From NCBI RefSeq assembly GCF_016808095.1, contig NC_068975.1:34328001-34392000 (forward strand): 64,000 nt of DNA, in the 5' to 3' direction. The stretch is from Vigna angularis (lineage: Eukaryota > Streptophyta > Magnoliopsida > Fabales > Fabaceae). A program made the translations under genes and the position numbers. The notes below the pieces were generated by a model. It was given only the letters and a program-made list of their open reading frames with translations, ran no database searches and was not told the origin of the DNA. The stretch's first letter is position 1. Every line of letters starts with the position of its first letter. Positions 50,780-63,596 of the stretch are shown here, piece after piece.

Positions 50780-53312
50780 AATGTTCAATAGCATAAACCT
50801 TTCATTTATTAAGTAATGCAAAAAAATTATCTTATTAATTTTTATTTTATTTCTTAAACAATTTGGTTAAATACCCATCCTTTCATTCAATTTGAAAAAC
50901 AATTTGACTATGGAATTAAAAAAAAAACTTTTTTTGTTGTTAAATTTGTGAGAACAAAACGCATTAAAAATCACAAAATAATATACATTATCATACATCC
51001 AAATAAAAAGGCCCTCTTAATTTCTTAACTAGTGTTAATACCTTGAGATGCTTATTTACATTTATTTTCTTCTGTTTTTCATTTCTCTTTGGAAAATTTG
51101 TATTTATGTTTGTCTGCTGTTTTTAAAATTTTAAGATATTATTAATTATTTTCCTTTGTTATATTCTTCCTTTTTTATCTATCTTTTAATTAACTGACAT
51201 GTATAATTTTAATGATATAAAAATAAAAATCATTTCTGTTTAAATAAGATAAATAAAAATGTATCATATGTTCTTATTTTGCATATAAAATTAAAAAACA
51301 ATAAAGGAGGGAATTGAGTACAGTGATGCAAGGATTCGGCCAGAAAATACCTAATCCAACTAAATCAAGATCCAATATTTGTGGCCACGTAAGTTGTGTC
51401 ATGTGCGAAATAAATACTATTAAAATTAATCTCTCTCCTAATCTTTTTTTTTTCTGCACAACAGTTTTGAATAAGAGCCCTGATATAATCAGTTATCAAG
51501 AAAAAAATTATTTATTTTCACTTAATTTCTCGTTAATTTCCTTCCTAAACATATTATCATTTTATATATAAAAAATGTCTTATTATTATTATTATTATTT
51601 TTTATCGGCATAAAAAATGGCTTATGACACTTTTTTTTTTAAATTTTGAATCAAAGCAATTGCCAATCTACATTTTTAGAGTTTTTTTTTATGAAAAAAC
51701 TAACATGACTATACCTAAAAAATCATGAGTCAAAGTAGCCGTTTTAAAATTTTCATAAATGTTACTATCGCACTCTTTGTAACGTATTTTTATTAATTTA
51801 AATTTGTTAAAAATTATAAAATCATTAAATCAAGAATGAAGCCGACGTAATTCTGCCATTTTTAATTTATCTACTATTGATAAAGAATATAATAAAATAT
51901 GTATTTGCATTACTTATTTACTATTGCCATTCATGTTTAAAATGAATTTTACTTACATATACGAAAGAATATTTCATCGTTTAAAATATTAGTATATTTG
52001 AACTAAAAATATCTTTATTAAATGTTTTGATCTTAGTTTTGAAAGAAAGCTGATTTTTGACGTTTGTATCACTTATGATGGGTAATAATAAGGATATAAT
52101 AATAAAATATTAATGGGATTTTAAATTTCTGAAACATCAATTGCTTTAAAATAAAGTAATAACTAATTTAAAATTGTTTTTCACTTATAATTACTCAAAA
52201 AGAGTGTCTTAACAAATATGCTAGTACAAAGAATAAGTTAGACTATTTTAGATTTTTAAACCACACACACACATATAGATTGTACATGTATGATATGTTT
52301 AAAACTTAAGATATACACGTATAATATTTTTAAAATTAAAAGAGCAGATATGTAATGCAAAATATGATAATATAATACTTTTAAAACAAAACTAAAATTT
52401 GTGTATAATAATTTTTTTTAACATTAAAATATCAGGATAATTCAAGAAAATCTCGTTATGTCTGTAATTTACTATAGTGTTATAAAGATATGTATTATTT
52501 GACCATTTTCTCTTACCTATTTTTTTAACAAAATATATGAAAATTTGAAAAGCAAGAGCCAAAGTAGTGTAAAAGTTGTGTAATTTAGTATAATATTTTA
52601 AGAGATATTATCATTGAACATTTTCCTTTAGACTCTTTTCAACATGAAAAATTGAAAAGAAAGAGCCAAAAGTAAGGTGAAAAAGTCAAAGAAAGTTGTT
52701 CAATGATAGAAAATAAATAAAAAAAAATGGAAAAATAAGTGAGTTCTATGATTAAGAGATTTCACATTGAATTAGTGCATTGGAATAGATTAAGCTAATT
52801 AAAAGAATTGTTTTCATGGTTAGTGCATATGAAGAATTACATGCACACACTTAATTAAGAGAATGTTTTGATTTTTTTAACAAATACTTAAACCCTAAAA
52901 TTAAAAATCGAATAATTTTCTATAAAATAAAGATTTTTTGTCTTAAATTTATTTAATTTTATTAAAACTGTCATTATTATCAATATATTTTTTAAAAATA
53001 AAATAAATTCTTTACCAGTTGATAAACTCTTCTCTTCTGTAATTAAAAAGATTAGAAGAAAGCCAATGTAACTGCTAACTTGCTTCTACACAGAAGCTTA
53101 ATTATCCAGCGTTTGAAGAAGGTGAAGCTTCCAATGTTAGTTCCAGCTGCAAATCAACAGACACATAGAACAAATATCTGCAATAAAATAAGCAGTTAAC
53201 TACTACCAACAGCTTCAGAGTAGATCACTACATTCCAAAAGATAGAAAGGGGTTAGAAGCTATTTAGCAAAGCGTTTCTTCATTAATCAAGAGCTTGACA
53301 GAGACATCGGAG
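50780..53312. other. AT-rich spacer and upstream region of the first TBL gene
   Basis: An (ATT)n stretch near 51578-51600 and other A/T runs. No gene. The last few hundred bases (53040-53312) are less AT-rich and probably contain the leader; no clear TATA box is seen there. Confidence 0.55.
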
Positions 53313-54657
53313 ATGTACGCCTCCGGAAACATTCCCAAAGGTGCGTTCTTGTTACCCCTCACTCTGTTTCTCATCGTGCTACTCCTTCCTCTGCTCAGAA
53401 ACTTCATGCAACCATCTTCAAACACTTATGCCACCACCAACTTGGAAACAAACCAAACAAAAAACTGCAACATTTTTTCCGGAGATTGGGTCCCATATCC
53501 CCACCAACCTTACTACTCTAATAAAACCTGCCCTTTCATACTAGACCAGCTTAATTGCATCAAGAATGGAAGACCGGACAGAGATTTTCTCAAATTAAGG
53601 TGGAAACCTCATGAGTGTGAGCTTCCACCATTTGATGCACCACAGTTCCTGGAGCTAGTACGAGGAAAGTCTATCGCCTTTGTCGGAGACTCAATGGGAA
53701 GAAATCAACTCGAGTCTTTACTGTGCCTAATAAATACTGTAAGTAAGCAATTCTATACTTTGAATCACAATTAGATTATTTTTCCGCTTTATTGATTTTT
53801 TGGATTGTGATTATCGGTAACTTTTACTTGACCTGTTTGGACTAGCTTCATAGATGTGGTTATTTCTTCACTTACTCTGCCAGGTTGCACATCCTGAGGA
53901 TATTACAGCGAAGCATACATCATATGATGACATATTTTTCAGATGGTGGTTTGTGGCTGATTACAACTTCACTGTCACAACACTCTGGTCGCCCTTTTTA
54001 GTAAAGTTCAATGACTCCGATCCCAGTGGTCGTGCTTACTACAGCGCCACCAAGCTTTATCTAGACGAGGCAGACGAAGCATGGAGCGGAAAAATCAAGA
54101 ATTTTGACTATGTGGTTTTCTCAACAGGACAATGGTTCTTCCGACCATTAACATTCTACGAAAAAGGACAAGTTGTGGGGTGTCAAAAGTGCCAGAACTC
54201 CACAGAGCTGAACTTCTACGGTTACAAGAAGGCGTTCCAAACGGCCTTTAGAACGCTGAGAAACGTTGAAGGGTTCAAAGGGGTGGCGTTTTTGGTGAGT
54301 CACTCTCCGGAGCACTTTGAGAACGGCGCGTGGAATGAGGGAGGAAGTTGTAACAGGACAAAGCCTTTTAGCTCGGAAGAAAGAGGGGTGTACGAAAGTG
54401 GAGACATTGTGAAGGCCTTGCATGAGATACAAGTGGAGGAGTTTAATGCAGCAAGAGAAAATGGTTTGAGGTTTGGTTTGATTGATGTAACCGATGCAAT
54501 GGTTATGAGGGCCGATGGACACCCCAGTAAGTTTAAGCCTGGGAATAAGAAGGTTAATGACTGTGTTCACTGGTGCTTACCAGGTGCTGTTGACACTTGG
54601 AATGAGTTTTTGCTGTATTTGATGAAGTTGGAAGGTGAAAAACGCAATAACATGTGA
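53313..54657 (+). CDS. TBL: TRICHOME BIREFRINGENCE-LIKE polysaccharide O-acetyltransferase, copy A
   Basis: Two exons: 53313-53738 and 53884-54657, with a 145-bp GT-AG phase-0 intron. Product 399 residues. A short cytosolic tail and one membrane anchor (about 11-28) give a type II Golgi topology. The PMR5N/TBL domain follows from C52 (CNIFSGDWVPYP, NGRPDRDFLKLRWKPHECELP), then the GDS motif at 125-127 (VGDSMGRNQ) and the DUF231/PC-esterase region ending in the DCVHW motif (D368, H371). GDS and DxxH supply the catalytic triad in this family, which transfers acetyl from acetyl-CoA to cell-wall polysaccharides. The HFENGAWNEGG and QWFFRPLTFYEKG stretches suggest the TBL19-22/TBL27-like group, some of which acetylate xyloglucan; that substrate is inference. 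I start at the ATG at 53313 rather than the upstream TTG at 53295. All key residues are intact. Tandem partner of the gene at 61595. Confidence 0.94.
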
Positions 54658-55925
54658 TCTTGTCGATGTTTTGCATTTTTTGGGGGTGATTTTCAACTAT
54701 CACCAAATAGTTCAGGAACAAGGATAGTTTAATTTTGTAAGTTATAACTGGTCAGAGTTGCATGGCCTGGCTGGTTAATACCATTTATCCGCTCGTACAG
54801 ACAATTCTAAATGTTTTAATTCTAAATGTTTTGGATTAGAATTCTAAATATTTTAGATTAAGATTCTAAATTTTTTAGACTAAGATTCTAAATCGTAGTT
54901 CTAAATCCTGATTCTAAATTCTAAATTCTGTCGAAGCACCATTTTTGTTTGATCTCAAATCAGGCTGCGTACGATTTCTAACAATACTGTATTTGATATA
55001 ATTTACCAGAAATGTATTTAAATATTGAAGATTGTAATTAATATTTGTCATTTTCTCATAGCAGTGGTCTAAAATGTTCTCTGTTTTGGATTAATGGTAT
55101 TTGTATATTTTAATTAATTTTTTCTATCAATGGAGAGAGTCTAATGTTCAGGTTTTGTTTTTAGAAAATATATTTTTGTTCGGTCCAAGATAACTTTGAA
55201 CATTTTCCAGATACTTGACCCTGTCCACCAAATCCCTGATGTCTTAATTTAATCCTTCAAACTTTTAGTTGGCTGAATATATTATGAAAGTTGAATAAAT
55301 TGTGAGTGACAGATAACCTAATAACCTCAACTGCCCCAAAGAGCGTCATCGGGTGAAACAAGTATAGTTCGAACTACTTTTAGAATTGGGTAATTTGTTA
55401 AAGATTGCAATAGACAACTATGTCAATAAGTTTTAAGAATGGAGCTGGGTGAAGTAAAGAAGCGCATTTTGCGATGATTATTAGGAAAGATTGATGCAAG
55501 TTGTAATGAGAAATTAAAACGAGTCCATCAATCATTAAACAAGATCCTCGATATTCTTCGTCGAACACGTGCTAACTCTATTATAATAGTTAGATCACTG
55601 AGTCACTGTTAGAACAGAGCATAGAATAGAGTGTTGCAACGCAATTACCAAGGCAATGAATACCGACAGATGGTTTCTGAATTTTTTCCAACGGAAAACT
55701 GTTTAATTTTTTCTTTTACCAAAATAACATACTATTCACCATATGCTTTTTTATTCTTATTGTCGAAAAAATAGATTAAAATTCGGTGGTCTATCCTGAA
55801 TTTTCTAAATAACTGAAATTGAAGAAAATTTTAGTTTTCTAAATTATTATTTTTCATAAATTCCATTTAAATATTAAAGTTAAATAAAAAAATAAAATAT
55901 ATTTTAATAATAATAAATTTATAAA
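54658..55925. other. 3' flank of TBL copy A and spacer
   Basis: Probable 3' UTR, then the ATTCTAAAT minisatellite, then AT-rich spacer. No gene. Confidence 0.55.
54803..54928. repeat. ATTCTAAAT minisatellite
   Basis: The word ATTCTAAAT recurs about eight times with variable 5-15 nt linkers such as GTTTT and TTTTAGACTAAG, starting about 145 bp after the stop codon of TBL copy A. Confidence 0.85.
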
Positions 55926-56665
55926 TATATATGTCTAGTTTTGTGTGGTGAAACCTATGGCAGAGCATATGATGGTGTTTGTGATAGTAGTTTATTTGGT
56001 TCTAAACTTGTTATTACTCATGTTGATCCTTCTAAAATAATCATGGACAATCTTATGTAGATATTGTTGCTTATTGCATATTAGTTGGTAAACTGATATT
56101 GTCTTTTCTGTCAAAACTTAATAAATTCATGGTTTAGCCAATTCGATGTTCATTATAAATTTACAATCTAGGTTCTTAGATACTTAAAAGTTTCACCTGT
56201 TCAGGGATTTTTCTTTTGTTTGCATCTGTTGACATTTGCCTTTCTATTTTTTTTATGCTGACAAAATTTTATGTTTTTTTTAGTTCTTTATTAATTTTTT
56301 TGAAATTCAAGAACTAATTTATTATCTATTGTTCATCTTCCGAAGCATAATATCAACCCCTAGTTAACTATGGTTAAATTATTTTTTGGGTGATCTTCTT
56401 GTTTTATTGACACTTACTACAGTTGATTGTGACAATTAATGTGTCATTCACTTAGTTCATTATTATGTGTTTAGTGAACGTACTAAATACGTCGAGATCA
56501 ATTTCTATATGATTTGTGAGAAAATTTAATAAAGTCTCATTTAACTTCTTTTAGTTTCGTCTTTTTAATCAACTTGCAAATGTGTTTACTAAACATTTTC
56601 ATTAAACAACTTTTAATAATTTTGTATCAAATTTGGTTATTGTGACATTCACTGCCTTTTGAAAA
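55926..56665 (+). pseudogene. Ty1/copia polyprotein fossil (RT end and RNase H)
   Basis: Translated pieces in shifting frames keep the family order: LVGKLI at 56081, VLRYLKVSPVQG at about 56172 (counterpart of the copia 'ILRYLK..PGQG' segment), ERTKYVEINFYMI at 56476 (counterpart of the 'ERTKHIEIDCHFI' RNase H segment), and NQLANVFTKHF at 56567 (counterpart of 'DQLADVFTK'). Stops and frameshifts break the reading frame repeatedly, so it is dead. No LTR is seen next to it. It lies between the two TBL genes. Confidence 0.8.
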
Positions 56666-59384
56666 AAAAAGAAGGAAAATAGGTATTAGCACATTATTAG
56701 CAAATTGGTTTTCATTGTTAATTGAATTTAGTTATAATATTACATATTTATAATTGATTTGATTATTTTCAATTTTTCTCTTTTGTTCTATTAGGTTATA
56801 TATGTACTTTGCTTGTAATACATTTAATAAAAAAAATTAATATGATAATTTATAATATGATAAGATGAATTTTATCACTCATTTCCAATTACTATGAGCA
56901 TAAAATTATTTTCATAAAAAAAATCATTAAGTTTTTCAGAATAAGTATTTTTTAACCATTTAATTTTATCATAGTTTAACGTAATCTCCAATATTTTTCT
57001 TTCCTTTTTCTTTTCTTTTTCAATAAAATCTCCATGTCTTGGTTTGTATTATTTTTTACTCGTTTTGCTAATTTAGATTTGTGACTTCTTCTCATCGTCT
57101 TGATAAAAGATATTGTGTTTTTAATATTCAATTTAAAATTTGAATTTAAACTATTTTCAATACCTTAAATATAATTACCAACATACTGAAACATTAAATA
57201 CATATTCATATTAACATTAAATCATTAATTTAGATTATGACTTAATTTTTGCATTTATTATTAAGTACTTTTTATTCATAAAACAACTTAAAATGTTACT
57301 TATTTAAATCACAAAGTTTCGTTACATAAAAATTGATATTTTAATGAATAATATACCTTAAAAATAGATAATTGTAACATGCCACTATAAATTAATTTAA
57401 ATCAATATTGAAATTTCTAGTTTTACTTTCTGATATTTTTAACCAAATTTAAATATTAATTACACTTTAAAAAAATATTTAAATTTTTTAAAAATATATT
57501 TAAATACCAAAATTGTAAAATAGTAACTATTTTAATTATTATATTTTTAATTTTTAAAATTTCATACAATTTTACCCTTTTTTTAATAAATGAAAAATTA
57601 GGAAAGAGTTTACTTCTCACGAAACCAAATTCTAACTTTTTTTATGGTGGACTAAAACTTAAAATTTGATTTTTCAGTAACTAAATTTTATCTCAATATT
57701 ATTTGGATAAAAATTATAAATAGATTATTATCTAAATAATTTTTAATGCTATTTTAGAATATTTTTCTCTAAATTATACACAAATTTATCGTTTCAATTT
57801 TTCTTTAAAGAAATTCTATTTTTTATTTATAATAAATTAATATAATATTTCTTCACCCATTTTATTTAATAAATATATTAAAAATATGAGACTGTTTTAA
57901 TATAATTGTATACGTATTGTTTGTTTTTCTTAATTAATGCATAGAAGTTTTAAAATTTGATGGAGGCTTTATAAAGTTTGCGAGAAAATTAGTAGTTGAT
58001 TTATGTTTCATATAAAAAATATAGCAACTATTTTAAATTTTGATTCATAAATATCAAATTAAAATAAATACTTCTTTAATATTGTAGAATATACATACAC
58101 AGAAGGGTGGCAAAAGGTGTTCCTACATAATATTTTAAAAATTTAAAAATTTTATGTTTTAAATTTATACTGATATTCATAAATATTCGTTTATTTTTTA
58201 AAACTTAAAATACCTTTTAAACAGATATTCATCCGATAATGGGATAGATTTTTTTATTACAAATTGAGTGACAAAAAAAACATTCTATTCTCATTTCATA
58301 TGTAGCTTCCTTTCTTGGTGCATCTCATCTTGTAATTTGTTAGGGAACGGAACAATCCTTTTTCCTGCTCTTCATAAAGAGTGCAAGTAATTAATCATAA
58401 TTCTTTTTTTTTATTTGGAAGATAATCAAATTTAAAATCTCTATCTTAATTTCATCCTTAATATTAAAATAATTAAATAGCCACTTTAGGAATTTTAGTT
58501 ATTTAACTTGTAAATGTTCGAATTTTTACAATGAGTAAGAGAATAAAATTTCCAACCCAAGTAAAACCGTATATCTTTTATCCAGACCAACTTACCATAC
58601 AATTTTGCACCGAACTCAAGAAATTTTAATCTCAAATAGCAAAGTATCAAAATTTCAACAAATTCAAAGCAACTCATAGATTGGGACTGGGATGGTATTC
58701 CACAATTATACTTTACCAAAATACATAAACATCAAAATACTAAATAATTGCTAGAGGAAAAAAAACTATACATTTTATAAATGTCATGATATAATAGGAA
58801 GAAAAATAAATAAAAGAAAATGATAGACGTTGATGGAATATTTAAAAATAAGAAATGTATATGTATATGTATCATTGTTTTTCTAATCAAAGTATATCTA
58901 ATATTTGTGAAAGTTTCATACCTGTCTTCAAATATGTTCTCATTCTTAAGGAACATAACAAAAAAAGTGAATTGAACACTAATTAGTTTGACTTAAAAAG
59001 AATAATATAGTTATAAAATAAAAATAAACTTAATTTGTACCAAAATTATATATTGTGCTTTCATCTAGCTGGTATGACATGTTTGTAAAAAAATATCAGA
59101 AATAAATTAGAATTAAAGATACAAGATTGGGGGATGACTTGTAAGGAGGTGTATGAAAGGGTGATTGAGTTATTGTTTTTTATTTAATTTTGTATACGAT
59201 TCTTGTTTGGATAAAATAAAATAAAAAGTTTCGTTTTAATATTTATAATAACTTAATATATAGTTAGATATTATGGGTAAAATAGGTTACACGTGGTTTA
59301 TATAACAAATATATAATCTAATTTAATTAATTAAGATCTAGATCAATAATAATAAGATAAACATTGCTTCTCTCAAGGAGTTTA
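56666..59384. other. AT-rich spacer, no gene
   Basis: No protein-like frame. The 74-codon minus frames at 58495-58719 and 58732-58956 are AT-driven and unmatched. Confidence 0.55.
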
Positions 59385-59695
59385 TATTTAGGAATTAAGT
59401 GTGAGTCCAAGTTTCATAATAAATAGAAATGAGAAAATAGAACACTATATAAGGTTGAAGATTTATTAATCCATTAAGGTTTTTGGTTGAGAGTGATGTC
59501 AATTCTTTATGTGGTTGAGTTCATATCTCATTGGTATTTGTATCTCTCTAGTGAACATCTTCCTTGATAGACCCTACCGTTATCTTAGTGACGAGTACAA
59601 TGAAATGAGAAAGTAGAACATCATATAAGGTTGAAGATTCATTAACACATTGTCGTAAAGTTTTGGGTTGAGAGAGATATCAATCCCTCATGTGA
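59385..59695 (+). mobile_element. TRIM remnant with two direct LTR copies (family 2)
   Basis: A near-complete LTR (about 59385-59577) contains AGAAATGAGAAAATAGAACA, TATATAAGGTTGAAGATTYATTAA, GAGAGTGATGTCAATTC and ends CTTGATAGACCCTA. A second partial copy (59602-59695) repeats the GAAATGAGAAAGTAGAACAT to CAATCCCTCATGTG portion. Same family as 50230-50779, more decayed; the intervening primer site is lost. Confidence 0.7.
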
Positions 59696-60090
59696 ACAAG
59701 GAAGTGGATTTGAAAACGAGAGATATAATCTAAACTAAGAAAATTTGTTGAAATGAATCTTGTAATTATCGAATAACTCTTTTTTTTTAATTTTTTTTTC
59801 ATAGCTTATGATGAGAAGTTAAAGAAATGGAGTATGGGTAGGGCGAATATATTTCAGAGAAGAGAGAATAGATTATCATTAGGAGAGTATTGATTGAGAA
59901 TCGATTATAAGGAGAGAATCGTGGTTTGTCTTTGATGATGTGCACATTGTGGTAGTTGGGTTGCTCCTGGTTGCTACTATGCTTGTATGGTTGGTGTGGT
60001 CATAGGGGTGCTGCCTCTGGTGTTGGGATATTGTAGGGTGGGGTTGTTGTTTGTGACCGTTATAATCTTATACATTGTTGCGGTGCTGTA
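59696..60090. other. Spacer with a G/T-rich patch
   Basis: About 59930-60060 is G/T-rich (TTGGGTTGCTCCTGGTTGC and similar), unlike its surroundings. No frame or family recognised. Confidence 0.4.
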
Positions 60091-60091
60091 G

Positions 60092-60316
60092 TGATTAATA
60101 ATTAATAGTTAATAATTACTAACTAATAGTTAGTAATTAATTATTAACAGAAATAATTAATAATTAACAGTTAATAATTAATAATTAATAGTTAGTAATT
60201 AATAATTGACAGAAATAATTAATAATTAACAGTAATAATTAACAGTTAACAGTTAACAGTTAATAATCAATAATTAATAGTTAACAATTAATAATTAATA
60301 GTTAATAATTAATAAT
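60092..60316. repeat. TAATTAAYAGT minisatellite
   Basis: Over 200 bp of imperfect 7-14 nt units built from TTAATAATTAA, TTAACAG and TTAATAG. Confidence 0.92.
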
Positions 60317-61520
60317 AATATTTACATTTAAATTTATATCATATTTATATCAATGATAAAATAATAATCATTTAATTTTATTTATTAAAATATATTTTTA
60401 ATCTATCATATCAATAAAATTTTATCTCAAATTCATCAAAATTAATTTTTAATGCAAACAACAACACAAATTTTTTTTATTCGTTGAAATTCATGCACTT
60501 ATTCTATCTTAAATCTTTTCTCCAATTCAAACTCACTTCAAGTTTGCCATCATTTTATTTATAATTGAGGCAATAGTTAGATAATGACAAAGGACAATGC
60601 TAAAATTAAATCTTATTATAAGATTGTTTCTTAAGAAATAATTTTGAAAGGATCGTGATAAAAAAATCAAAGCATGACTTAGATTCTTAATCAACCGAAT
60701 AGACTTCCTACCAAAAGCTTTTTTAATTGACTTAACATCAAATTAAGCCTAATTAAATCACATTAGTACGTGAACTGTTGGGCTGATTCTGACCTCTAAT
60801 TTATTTCCTTTTCCAGAGTCCCACACTCAACCATTGACAGTGTTTGGATAACAGAATGGCTTCTGCGTGAAAAACATCGTAAAAATTTGAAATAATAAAA
60901 AAAAAAGGTAACCATATATAAGCTATTTTGACTTTAAAGACAGAATTGAAAAAAAAAATTAATCCAAACTATAATTAAACTCCTCACGTTTTGCTAATGT
61001 TCCTCTAAATATGATAACTAAAGTAAACGAATTATATACATAATATTCAAATATAAAAATAAACTAAATAGTTTTCAAATATTGAAATAATTTGTAAATT
61101 TATTTCTTAACTTTAATAAAATATTTCAATATCAGATGGATGCCCGTTTACTATTTAATAATTAAATAATTGAATTACTTTAAAGATTGTTTAGAAACAA
61201 AAAAATTTAAAAATTAAAATTCTGTCGATTCTTTGTTGGCTGGGTATATTATTAGAGTTTAATATACGGTCACGACAGAGAACCTAATCTAATAAAATAA
61301 AGCACAGCAATAAAAAAAGTACAAGCAAAATCATCAAGATTCTCCCTATACAAGTGTCTAAGTATCTTATTATTATTTTCCCTCTTAACCAAGTAGTTCG
61401 GTACAGAGGGCTATGTAATCACCAAGACAGTTCCAACCAAGCTGTCACAACTTATGATACATTAATTCTAATTGCACCATTTCAATAGCTAGGAACATTG
61501 TTTAAGGAACAAGGACCGAC
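60317..61520. other. AT-rich upstream spacer of TBL copy B
   Basis: No gene or repeat recognised. Confidence 0.5.
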
Positions 61521-61534
61521 AGTATGCTAACAAC

Positions 61535-61594
61535 TATATATAAACAGTTTGATAAAAGTTTATTAGTTTTCCAGCTATAGTTTTTATTAGAAGA
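61535..61594 (+). promoter_or_regulatory. TATA box and short leader of TBL copy B
   Basis: A TATATATAAA box at about 61535-61544 lies some 50-60 bp before the ATG. Using the usual TATA-to-start spacing, transcription would begin near 61570 and the leader would be only about 25-30 nt. Confidence 0.65.
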
Positions 61595-63541
61595 ATGAAA
61601 ATTGAGGTATCGGAGGTATTGAAAAGCAATTATGCAGCAAAAGGCATTCCGAAAGGAGCGTTGGCACTACCACTGACCCTGCTAGTGGTGGTGCTGTTCA
61701 TTCCTCTGATCATGAACTTGCATGAATCGTATTCTAATCTTTATTATGATGGCAGTTTGGAAAGCACAGAAAATTTGACCTGCAACTTATTTTCGGGAAA
61801 CTGGGTGGCTTATTCTGGAGGACCTTACTATGACAATGAAAGCTGCCCTTTCATAACGTACAAGCAAAACTGCTTCACGAATGGGAGACCCGACAGGGAC
61901 TTCCTCAAATGGAGGTGGAAACCTGACGAATGTGAGCTTCCACTGTTTGATGCCAAAAAGTTTCTGAAGCTTGTTCGCGGAAAGTCCATGGCTTTTGTTG
62001 GAGACTCCATTGGGAGGAACCAGATGGAGTCATTGTTGTGCCTCTTAAATAGTGTATGTTTCTTACACTTTTCTTTTTAAATTGTCAACCTTTACTCCAT
62101 GATCTTCCTTCGGGTTGAAACATTTCGTCGTCTAACTTGGTAATTCGATGCAAAAATTCAGTAGTTGTGGATTTTTTTCTTTTTATGAATTTTCAGTGCT
62201 TAATCAGAAAGAGGGAAAAAAAAGAATGAACATTTAATTTTGATGAGTTTGATTTCCTTCTTTTCTAAAACAGACAGTTAGCATGTATTTTCATTGTAAT
62301 TATAAATTTATATTATTAGCTAATTAAAATATTATTAGATCATGTTAATGTTTAGTATTAACATTTATTAGATATAATTACACATTAATCAACGAGTTAA
62401 TGTTAAATTTGACTTATTTATTGATTTCGTAAGATCATCGAATTTCATTGATTAAGTCCTTTAAAACGTGCATTTACAATTTAATGGCTGATGTTGCAAA
62501 TCATTTTATAATCGGGATATAAATTTAAATTTTAGTATTTTATTTGAAAGCTTTCTTTTATCCGTCATAATAATTGAACAGAAAACATTACAATAAGTCA
62601 CCTAAAAATGAAGTCATACGTTTTAATACTAAAACTTCAATTTTATTTACCTTTGTGAGTACAAAATATACACGTAGGGCTAGTTTGATGGCTTAACTAT
62701 AATTTTTTCCAAATTCTTTATTCTCGATGTGGGACTAACGGCGAAGCTACTCTTTCAGGTTGCTCGTCCAGAGGACATTACAGACAGATACACATTGAAC
62801 GATGGAAAATATTTCAAATGGTGGTTCTACGCACACTATAACTTCACTGTTGCAACACTATGGTCCCCCTTTCTGGTGAAATCCAGTGAAAAATACCTGA
62901 ACGACACTTCTTTCTCCAACGCGGAGAACCTTTACTTGGACGAAGCAGACGAAGCTTGGACCACCCACATTGCACATTTCGACTACGTTATTTTCTCAGG
63001 AGGACAATGGTTCTTTCGACCATTAACGTTCTACGAAAAGGGCAGGGTTGTGGGGTGTCAAAAGTGCCATAACGTGACGACAGACCCGCTAAACTTGTAC
63101 GGTTACAGGAACGCATTGCGAACGGCTTTTAGAACGGTGGTGAACCTAAAAGGGTTCAAGGGGATGGTGATTTTGGTGACTCATTCGCCGAACCATTTTG
63201 AGAACGGGGCGTGGAACAAAGGTGGGGGTTGTAACAGAACAATGCCCATCACAAAGGAAGAAAGTGCAATGGTGAAACCGTACGGTCTTGAGGAGATTTA
63301 CGAGACTCAGGTGGAGGAGTTTAGGGTTGCGGAAAAAGAAGGGAGAGAGAAAGGGTTACGTTTTGGTTTGATGAACATAACTGGAGTGATGCTTATGAGA
63401 GCCGATGGACATCCTGATAAGTATGGACATAATTTGGATGCGAATGTCAGAATCAACGACTGCGTTCATTGGTGCATGCCTGGCCCTGTTGACACCTGGA
63501 ATCAGTTCTTGCTCCGTCTTATCACAATCGCAACCTTCTAA
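61595..63541 (+). CDS. TBL: TRICHOME BIREFRINGENCE-LIKE polysaccharide O-acetyltransferase, copy B
   Basis: Two exons: 61595-62053 and 62759-63541, with a 705-bp GT-AG phase-0 intron at the same codon boundary as in copy A. Product 413 residues. A membrane anchor (about 22-41) predicts a Golgi type II protein. The TBL domain starts at CNLFSGNWVAYS, with GDS at 136-138 (VGDSIGRNQ) and the DCVHW motif giving D387 and H390. Copy B shares GIPKGA..LPLTL near the anchor, NGRPDRDFLK, QWFFRPLTFYEKG and HFENGAWN with copy A; by eye well over half the residues agree. The role is the same acetyl transfer to a cell-wall glycan, probably of the xyloglucan type (inference). The two copies differ mostly in the stem region and in the 300s of the sequence. 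An ATG start after a TATA box and an intact frame to the stop suggest a functional gene. Confidence 0.94.
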
Positions 63542-63590
63542 ATCTTCTCTCTTTCATTGCCTCGCTGGGTATACTTTTATTTTCGTCGTA

Positions 63591-63596
63591 AATAAA
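63591..63596 (+). terminator. Poly(A) signal of TBL copy B
   Basis: AATAAA 50 bp after the stop codon at 63541, a plausible polyadenylation signal. Sequence to 64000 contains no further gene. Confidence 0.55.

Noticed and set aside
53295..53312. Extended N-terminus (six extra residues) for TBL copy A
   Set aside because: The codon at 53295 is TTG. The first ATG in frame is 53313 and gives the GNIPKGA start region comparable to copy B.
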